A stretch of 9,704 bases of DNA from Thermoflexales bacterium. GTDB lineage: Bacteria > Chloroflexota > Anaerolineae > Fen-1058. Made by a program: the position numbers and the translations under genes. The notes beneath the pieces were generated by a model, which was not told where the DNA came from, searched no databases, and saw only the letters and a list, made by a program, of their open reading frames with translations. How positions within the stretch are numbered: position 1 is the stretch's first letter; every line of letters begins with the position of its first letter. The stretch is taken from assembly GCA_030834835.1 (NCBI GenBank), contig JAUQXD010001331.1, forward strand, positions 1-9,704. The letters are read 5' to 3'. Below are positions 5,900-9,704 of this stretch, one piece after another.

Positions 5900-7066
5900 A
5901 TGACGATGACGACGGATATCCAACTTCCAATCGCTAACTTCCAATATCCACCTCGCCCCACCTGGGCTGAAATCGATTTGTCGGCCTCCTATCACAACAT
6001 CCGCCGCATTTGCGAGATGGTCGGACCGAAGGTGAAAGTGTTGTCAATGGTGAAGGCCGAAGCCTACGGCCACGGCCTGAGAGCCATCTCGCAGACGGCG
6101 GAGAAAGCGGGCGCGTCGATGTTGGGCTTTGCGTCTTTATCGGAAGCGCTGACGCTTGAGCCACGCGACGTGTCGATTCCCAAACTCGTCGTGGGCTGGA
6201 CCCCGGGATTTCTGGCTGAATCAGCCATTCGCAACGATGTGGCGTGCATGGTCTGTGACCTTGAAACGGCGACTGAATTTGCGCGAACGGCACAGGCGTT
6301 GGGCATGGTCGCGCATGTTCATGTCAAGGTCGATACCGGCATGGGGCGCCTGGGTTTTCTGCCTAATGAGGCGGTTGAGGCCATTGCCACAATTGCAGCG
6401 ATGCCGGGTTTGGTGTTGGATGGCGTGTTCACGCACTTCGCCAAAGCCGATGAGGCTGATCCCGTGTACACCTATCAACAATTCGAGAAGTTCAAGCACA
6501 TCCTCGGCGAAGTCGAAGCGCGCGGTATTCACGTGCCCATCAAGCACTGTGCCAACTCACCGACGATTCTGCGCTTCCCCGAAATGCACCTCAATATGGT
6601 GCGGCCCGGCATCATTCAGCACGGCCTCGATCCCAGCGACGATGTGCTGTGCCCCGGTGACTTCAAGCCGGTGTTGACGCTGAAGACGATGGTTGCTTCG
6701 GTGAAAATCATGCCGCCTGGTTCACGCATCTCGTATGGCGGCACGTACATCACCCGCGACACCGAGCGCATCGCCGTGATCCCGATCGGGTATGCAGATG
6801 GCTTCCGGCGCAAGCCCAACAACTGGAGCGAGGTGCTGGTGCGCGGTCGTCGGGCGCCGATCGTCGGTCGGGTGTGCATGGACCAGTGCATGATCAACGT
6901 GTCGCACATTTCTGACGTGGCCCTCGGCGATGAAGTCGTGTTGATCGGCGCGCAGGGTGACGATCGGATTCGTGCCGAGGACGTGGCCGTTAAGCTGGGC
7001 ACGAACAACTATGAGACCACCTCGATGGTGATGGCGCGGGTGCCGCGGATTTATCTGGCCGAATGA
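5900..7066 (+). CDS. alr: Alanine racemase (PLP-dependent)
   Basis: The enzyme interconverts L- and D-alanine, supplying D-Ala for peptidoglycan. The 388-residue protein shows the family landmarks: TWAEIDLSASYHNIRR opening the TIM barrel (21-36), the PLP lysine Lys52 in VKAEAYGHG, VDTGMGRLG (144-152), HCANSPT, NMVRPGI with Arg235 near the pyridine ring, the second catalytic base Tyr279 in ISYGGTY, IPIGYADGFRR, and the C-terminal CMDQCMI and TTSMVMARVPR. All catalytic residues are present. The first about 19 residues (MTMTTDIQLPIANFQYPPRP) are longer than the usual start and are encoded by a small direct repeat, so they may be non-essential. The ATG at 5900 has only a weak GGGTG ahead of it; an in-frame ATG at 5906 is equally possible. 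It is transcribed separately from the gcv operon, which has its own promoter. Confidence 0.97.
   Translation: MTMTTDIQLPIANFQYPPRPTWAEIDLSASYHNIRRICEMVGPKVKVLSMVKAEAYGHGLRAISQTAEKAGASMLGFASLSEALTLEPRDVSIPKLVVGWTPGFLAESAIRNDVACMVCDLETATEFARTAQALGMVAHVHVKVDTGMGRLGFLPNEAVEAIATIAAMPGLVLDGVFTHFAKADEADPVYTYQQFEKFKHILGEVEARGIHVPIKHCANSPTILRFPEMHLNMVRPGIIQHGLDPSDDVLCPGDFKPVLTLKTMVASVKIMPPGSRISYGGTYITRDTERIAVIPIGYADGFRRKPNNWSEVLVRGRRAPIVGRVCMDQCMINVSHISDVALGDEVVLIGAQGDDRIRAEDVAVKLGTNNYETTSMVMARVPRIYLAE
5916..5949 (+). repeat. Short direct repeat inside the 5' end of alr
   Basis: AACTTCCAAT occurs at 5922-5931 and again at 5936-5945, 14 bases apart, with ATATCC bordering both ends (5916-5921 and 5944-5949). 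It encodes QLPIANFQYP, the non-conserved N-terminal extension of Alr. It resembles low-complexity CCAACTTCCAAT tracts I recall from Chloroflexota intergenic DNA. Confidence 0.55.
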
Positions 7067-7092
7067 CACCGGCCACGTGTGACAATCTGCGT

Positions 7093-7121
7093 TTGACAGG
7101 CGCTGCGCTTCTGGCTACAAT
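7093..7121 (+). promoter_or_regulatory. Sigma-70-type promoter of the gcv operon
   Basis: TTGACA (7093-7098), a 17-base spacer, and TACAAT (7116-7121) give a near-perfect housekeeping promoter. Transcription should begin near 7128, about 30 bases before the glycine aptamer. A strong constitutive promoter fits an operon whose control is exerted by the riboswitch. Confidence 0.85.
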
Positions 7122-7149
7122 CACACTGTAACTTCGCACCAGTCACCGG

Positions 7150-7250
7150 CACCAGACGAGAGCGCGGATCAGCGATCCGCCACCGAAGGGGCAAGCGGCA
7201 TCGATGGCTGAATCGATCCGGCGAAACTCTCAGGTCAAGCAACTCTGCGG
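7150..7250 (+). promoter_or_regulatory. Glycine riboswitch (single aptamer)
   Basis: The conserved glycine-aptamer core is plain: CACCGAAGGGGCAAG (7181-7195) and GAAACTCTCAGG (7223-7234). P1 pairs GAGAG (7158-7162) with CTCTC (7227-7231). P2 is a perfect 7-bp hairpin, GCGGATC/GATCCGC (7164-7170 with 7174-7180) and loop AGC. P3 is CGG-c-ATCGAT (7196-7205) pairing ATCGAT-CCG (7212-7220). Only one CCGAAGGGGCAA core is present, so it is a singleton rather than the common tandem. The AACTCTGCGG tail (7240-7249) resembles the linker that leads to a second aptamer in tandem riboswitches and may be a degenerate 'ghost' partner. Position before gcvH indicates that glycine activates glycine-cleavage genes. 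Confidence 0.95.
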
Positions 7251-7272
7251 CCGAACCTCCTGAAGACGTTCG

Positions 7273-7312
7273 ACAGGGGACACACAGCGGATGTGTGTCC
7301 CCTGTTTTATTT
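7273..7312 (+). terminator. Intrinsic terminator, the expression platform of the riboswitch
   Basis: A perfect 14-bp stem (ACAGGGGACACACA at 7273-7286 with TGTGTGTCCCCTGT at 7292-7305) closes on the loop GCGGA and runs into TTTTATTT. A competing 6-bp pairing of 7257-7262 (CTCCTG) with 7274-7279 (CAGGGG) would occupy the 5' arm and could be the antiterminator. A small CGAAC/GTTCG stem (7252-7256 with 7268-7272) also fits between aptamer and terminator. Glycine binding presumably favours read-through into gcvH. Confidence 0.93.
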
Positions 7313-7348
7313 CGCACTCAAATCCAAAAATTCACAGAGGAGCGTAGC

Positions 7349-7729
7349 ATGAATACCCCCACCGATCTGAAGTATGCCAAGTCCGATGAATGGATCCGCC
7401 CCGGCACCGGCGAAGTCGGCCTGACCGATTACGCGCAGGGCCACCTCAGCGACATCGTCTATGTGGAACTGCCGGAAGTCGGCGCGAGCGTGACACAGGG
7501 CGCGTCGTTCGGCTCGATCGAGTCGGTCAAGGCCGCGTCCGATCTGAACAGCCCGGCCAGCGGCACGATTGCAGCCGTCAACGACGATCTGGGCAGCGCG
7601 CCCGAAGTCGTCAACAGCGATCCGTATGGCAAGGGCTGGATCATCAAAGTGGATGTCAGCGACGCGGGCGAACTCGCCGGCCTGATGGATGCAGCGGCGT
7701 ATGAAGCCTATTGCGCGGAGCGCGGCTAA
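7349..7729 (+). CDS. gcvH: Glycine cleavage system H protein
   Basis: H is the lipoyl carrier that shuttles the aminomethyl group between the P, T and L proteins. The 126-residue protein has the expected start YAKSDEWIRP, then VGLTDYAQGHLSDIVYVELPEVG, and the lipoylated Lys61 in SIESVKAASD. The tail runs SPASGTIAAVND, NSDPYGKGWI. Length is normal. The ATG at 7349 is fixed by AGAGGAG (7336-7342) six bases upstream; the frame stays open further upstream into the terminator hairpin but that part is not GcvH. It is first in the riboswitch-controlled operon. gcvT, often first in gcv operons, is absent before it. A 75-nt palindrome begins right after its stop. Confidence 0.97.
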   Translation: MNTPTDLKYAKSDEWIRPGTGEVGLTDYAQGHLSDIVYVELPEVGASVTQGASFGSIESVKAASDLNSPASGTIAAVNDDLGSAPEVVNSDPYGKGWIIKVDVSDAGELAGLMDAAAYEAYCAERG

Positions 7730-7804
7730 CCTCACCTACCCCCTGGCCCCCTCCCTCTCCTGATTGTTCAATCAGGAGAGGGAGGGGGTTGGGGGAGGGT
7801 GAGG
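7730..7804. repeat. 75-nt palindrome between gcvH and gcvPA
   Basis: The core is a perfect 20-bp stem, 7747-7766 with 7769-7788 (CCCCCTCCCTCTCCTGATTG and its complement). It extends outward through G-U pairs and a few mismatches to CCTCACC (7730-7736) with GGTGAGG (7798-7804). It starts at the base after the gcvH stop and ends three bases before the gcvPA ribosome-binding site. It has no T-tract. It resembles the CCCTCCC-type dispersed palindromes of Chloroflexota (recollection). It may stabilise the gcvH mRNA 3' end or damp translation or transcription into gcvPA. Confidence 0.85.
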
Positions 7805-7819
7805 CCCAAGGAGTCTCCT

Positions 7820-9172
7820 ATGACCTACATCCCCCACACCGAACGCAATCGCGCCGAGATGCTGGCCGCGATTGGCGTCAACTCGCTGGAAGAGTTGTTC
7901 CCGGCCGTTCCTGACAAATACAAATTCCCTGAAATGCGCCTGCCCGCCGCGCTCTCTGAAATGGAGACGTGGTGGGAGATGCAGGGCCTCAGCGAAGCCA
8001 ACGCCGACGTCAATCACTACGCGTGCTTCCTGGGGGCGGGCGCGTACAACCACTACGTGCCGCACACCGTCGATTACGTTTTGCGCCGCGGCGAGTTCTA
8101 TACCGCTTACACACCCTATCAGCCGGAGATCAGCCAGGGCACATTGCAGGCGATGTTCGAATATCAGTCGATGATTTGCCAACTCACCGGCATGGATGTG
8201 AGCAACGCCAGCCACTACGATGGCGCAACCTCGATGGCCGAAGGCGTATTGATGTCGATGACGGCGACCAAAGGCAATCGTAAGAAGATCGTGATGTCGC
8301 CCGCCGTTCATCCCCAATACCGATCGGTTCTGCGCACCTACACGCAGGGCATGGGCGTGACCATCGTCGGCGATGATAAACTCAAAAACGATTTGCCTGA
8401 TCTGTTGAAGTTGTTGGACAAAGACACGGCCTGTCTCGTCATTCAAAGCCCCAACTTCTTTGGCCAGATCGAAGACGTCAAGGGCCTCGCGGATGCCGTG
8501 CACGCGGTCGGCGCGTTGTTGATTGTCGTGACTGATCCGATCTCGTTGGGCATCCTGACGCCGCCCGGCCAGTATGGCGCGGACGTGGTCGCCGCCGAGG
8601 GCCAATCTTTGGGCATTCCGCTCTCGTATGGCGGGCCGTATCTGGGCATCTTCGCCACGAAGCAGGCTTACGTCCGCAAGATGGCCGGTCGCTTGATCGG
8701 AGAGACGGTCGATGCCGACGGCAAGCGCGGCTTTGTGCTGACGCTGTCCACGCGCGAGCAGCACATCCGCCGCGAGAAGGCCACGTCGAATATCTGCACG
8801 AATCAGGGCTTGTTGGCGCTGGCTGCCGCGACGTACATGGCGACGGTGGGTAAGTGCGGCCTGGATGCGGTGGCGCGACTGTGCTGGCACAAGAGCCACT
8901 ACGCGGCGAAGAAGATCGATGCGCTGGACGGCTTCAAAGTGTTGAGCGGCAAGCCGTTCTTCAAAGAGTTCGTCGTGAAACTGCCGAAGCCGACCGAGGC
9001 GGTGAACGAATTCCTGCTGGATGAATTCGACATCATCGGCGGTTACGATCTGGGTCAGGACTATCCGCACTTGATGAATCACATGCTCGTGGCGGTGACT
9101 GAAACCAACAATAAGCAAGAGATCGACGATCTGGTGACCGGTCTGAGTGAAGCGGCGGAGCATCTAGCATGA
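7820..9172 (+). CDS. gcvPA: Glycine dehydrogenase (decarboxylating) subunit 1
   Basis: This is the N-terminal half of the P protein in two-subunit systems; with GcvPB it decarboxylates glycine and loads the aminomethyl group on GcvH. The 450-residue protein starts MTYIPHTERNRAEML, has FLGAGAYNHYVPHTVDYVLRR, then AYTPYQPEISQGTLQAMFEYQSMICQLTGMDVSNASHYDGATS (about residues 100-142), and SPNFFGQIEDV, EGQSLGIPLSYGGPYLG and RREKATSNICTNQ. All are GcvPA signatures. This subunit lacks the PLP lysine, which belongs to GcvPB. The ATG at 7820 follows AAGGAG (7808-7813) by six bases; a GTG at 7799 lies inside the palindrome and is disfavoured. Its stop overlaps gcvPB as ATGA. Confidence 0.97.
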   Translation: MTYIPHTERNRAEMLAAIGVNSLEELFPAVPDKYKFPEMRLPAALSEMETWWEMQGLSEANADVNHYACFLGAGAYNHYVPHTVDYVLRRGEFYTAYTPYQPEISQGTLQAMFEYQSMICQLTGMDVSNASHYDGATSMAEGVLMSMTATKGNRKKIVMSPAVHPQYRSVLRTYTQGMGVTIVGDDKLKNDLPDLLKLLDKDTACLVIQSPNFFGQIEDVKGLADAVHAVGALLIVVTDPISLGILTPPGQYGADVVAAEGQSLGIPLSYGGPYLGIFATKQAYVRKMAGRLIGETVDADGKRGFVLTLSTREQHIRREKATSNICTNQGLLALAAATYMATVGKCGLDAVARLCWHKSHYAAKKIDALDGFKVLSGKPFFKEFVVKLPKPTEAVNEFLLDEFDIIGGYDLGQDYPHLMNHMLVAVTETNNKQEIDDLVTGLSEAAEHLA

Positions 9173-9704
9173 ATACTCAAGAACCCTTAATCTACGAAAT
9201 CAGTTCCTCTGGCCGCTGCGGCGTGGATATGCCGCTGCCCGATGTGCCCGAGACGGCGATTCCGGCCGAGTTGTGCCGCACGGAATTGGGCCTGCCGGAA
9301 CTGTCGCAGTTGGATGTGGTGCGCCACTACATGAACCTGTCGCAGTTGAACTACAGCATCGACGGCGGCTTCTACCCGCTGGGGTCGTGCACCATGAAAT
9401 ACAACCCCAAGATCAACGAAGACGTGGCGCGGCTGAACGGCTTTGCCTTTACGCATCCGCTGCAAGATCCGTACACGGTGCAGGGCAACCTGGCGATCAT
9501 GTTCCACTTGCAGGAGTGGCTCAAAGAGATCGGCGGTTTTGCGGCGGTGACGCTGCAACCGGCAGCGGGCGCGCACGGCGAATTCACCGGCATCCTGATC
9601 ATGCGCAAATATCACCTCGATCGCGGCGATACCAAACGCAACGTGATCTTGATCCCCGATTCGGCGCACGGCACCAATCCCGCCTCGTCGGCGATGAGCG
9701 GCTT
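9169..9704 (+). CDS. gcvPB: Glycine dehydrogenase (decarboxylating) subunit 2, cut by right edge
   Basis: The first 178 codons are present; the family is about 480-500 residues. Visible signatures include SSSGRCGVDMP, LSQLNYSIDGGFYPLGSCTMKYNPK, FTHPLQDP..VQGNLA, TLQPAAGAHGEFTGILIMRKYH and IPDSAHGTNPASSAMSG, all diagnostic of GcvPB. The PLP-binding lysine lies in the missing C-terminal part. The ATG at 9169 overlaps the gcvPA stop by four bases (ATGA), implying translational coupling and 1:1 synthesis of the two P subunits. Confidence 0.97.
   Translation, partial: MNTQEPLIYEISSSGRCGVDMPLPDVPETAIPAELCRTELGLPELSQLDVVRHYMNLSQLNYSIDGGFYPLGSCTMKYNPKINEDVARLNGFAFTHPLQDPYTVQGNLAIMFHLQEWLKEIGGFAAVTLQPAAGAHGEFTGILIMRKYHLDRGDTKRNVILIPDSAHGTNPASSAMSG

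Noticed and set aside
5824..5961. N-terminal extension of the DUF2785 protein to 5961
   Set aside because: It crosses the alr start and both promoters, and its sequence does not resemble a DUF2785 N-terminus.
7235..7272. Second full glycine aptamer
   Set aside because: No second CCGAAGG-GCAA core or matching stems; at most a degenerate remnant.
7295..7348. Earlier gcvH start within the terminator
   Set aside because: The frame is open, but those codons lie in the terminator stem and T-tract; the ATG at 7349 has a strong ribosome-binding site and matches GcvH.
7772..9163. Minus-strand open frame of 463 codons opposite gcvPA
   Set aside because: It is the complement of a well-conserved GcvPA gene and has a His/Arg/Gln-rich shadow composition, with no domain motif and a start inside gcvPA. 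It is long only because GC-rich DNA has few stops in that frame.
1..9704. CRISPR array, tRNA/rRNA genes, insertion sequences, prophage or attachment sites
   Set aside because: No spaced direct repeats, tRNA cloverleaf, transposase or integrase motif was seen on either strand.

Overview
The window looks like a chromosomal segment of a GC-rich bacterium. Chloroflexota (for example Anaerolineae) is my best guess. The hints are a STAND NTPase fused to a formylglycine-generating-enzyme-like (FGE) domain, a VapBC pair of a type common in Chloroflexota and cyanobacteria, a two-subunit glycine decarboxylase, and GCGTGAT-type heptamer and CCCTCCCTCTCC-type palindromes between genes. The taxonomy is inference from recalled patterns, not from a marker tree.

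Left part (1-5823), all on the minus strand, in transcription order: a DUF2785-family protein (4987-5823); a promoter with a consensus TATAAT; a vapB/vapC-like toxin-antitoxin pair (4705-4917, 4316-4708); tgt, the queuosine tRNA-guanine transglycosylase (3204-4316); an inverted heptamer-repeat hairpin; a membrane-anchored alpha/beta hydrolase (2272-3147); and a large NACHT NTPase running off the left edge (1-2251). Antitoxin/toxin overlap by GTGA and toxin/tgt by TGATG, so vapB-vapC-tgt is translationally coupled. The NACHT protein has a glycine-rich N-terminal segment, a complete NACHT ATPase core, a helical linker, and the start of an FGE-sulfatase domain cut off by the window. This is the most system-like object here, probably a conflict/signalling sensor.

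A divergent intergenic region (5824-5899) separates this block from the plus-strand part. It carries back-to-back extended -10 promoters, one driving DUF2785 (apparently leaderless) and one driving alr (alanine racemase, 5900-7066).

Right part, plus strand: after alr comes a textbook TTGACA-N17-TACAAT promoter, a single-aptamer glycine riboswitch and a strong intrinsic terminator (7093-7312). These control a glycine-cleavage operon: gcvH (7349-7729), a 75-nt palindrome, gcvPA (7820-9172) and gcvPB (9169 to the right edge, partial). Glycine binding should permit read-through, so glycine induces its own catabolism. gcvT is not in the window; it is either downstream or elsewhere.

The housekeeping genes are ordinary. 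The features worth a second look are the NACHT-FGE fusion, the coupling of a PIN toxin to tgt, the palindromes that supply a stop codon or sit inside the gcv operon, and the compact riboswitch leader.
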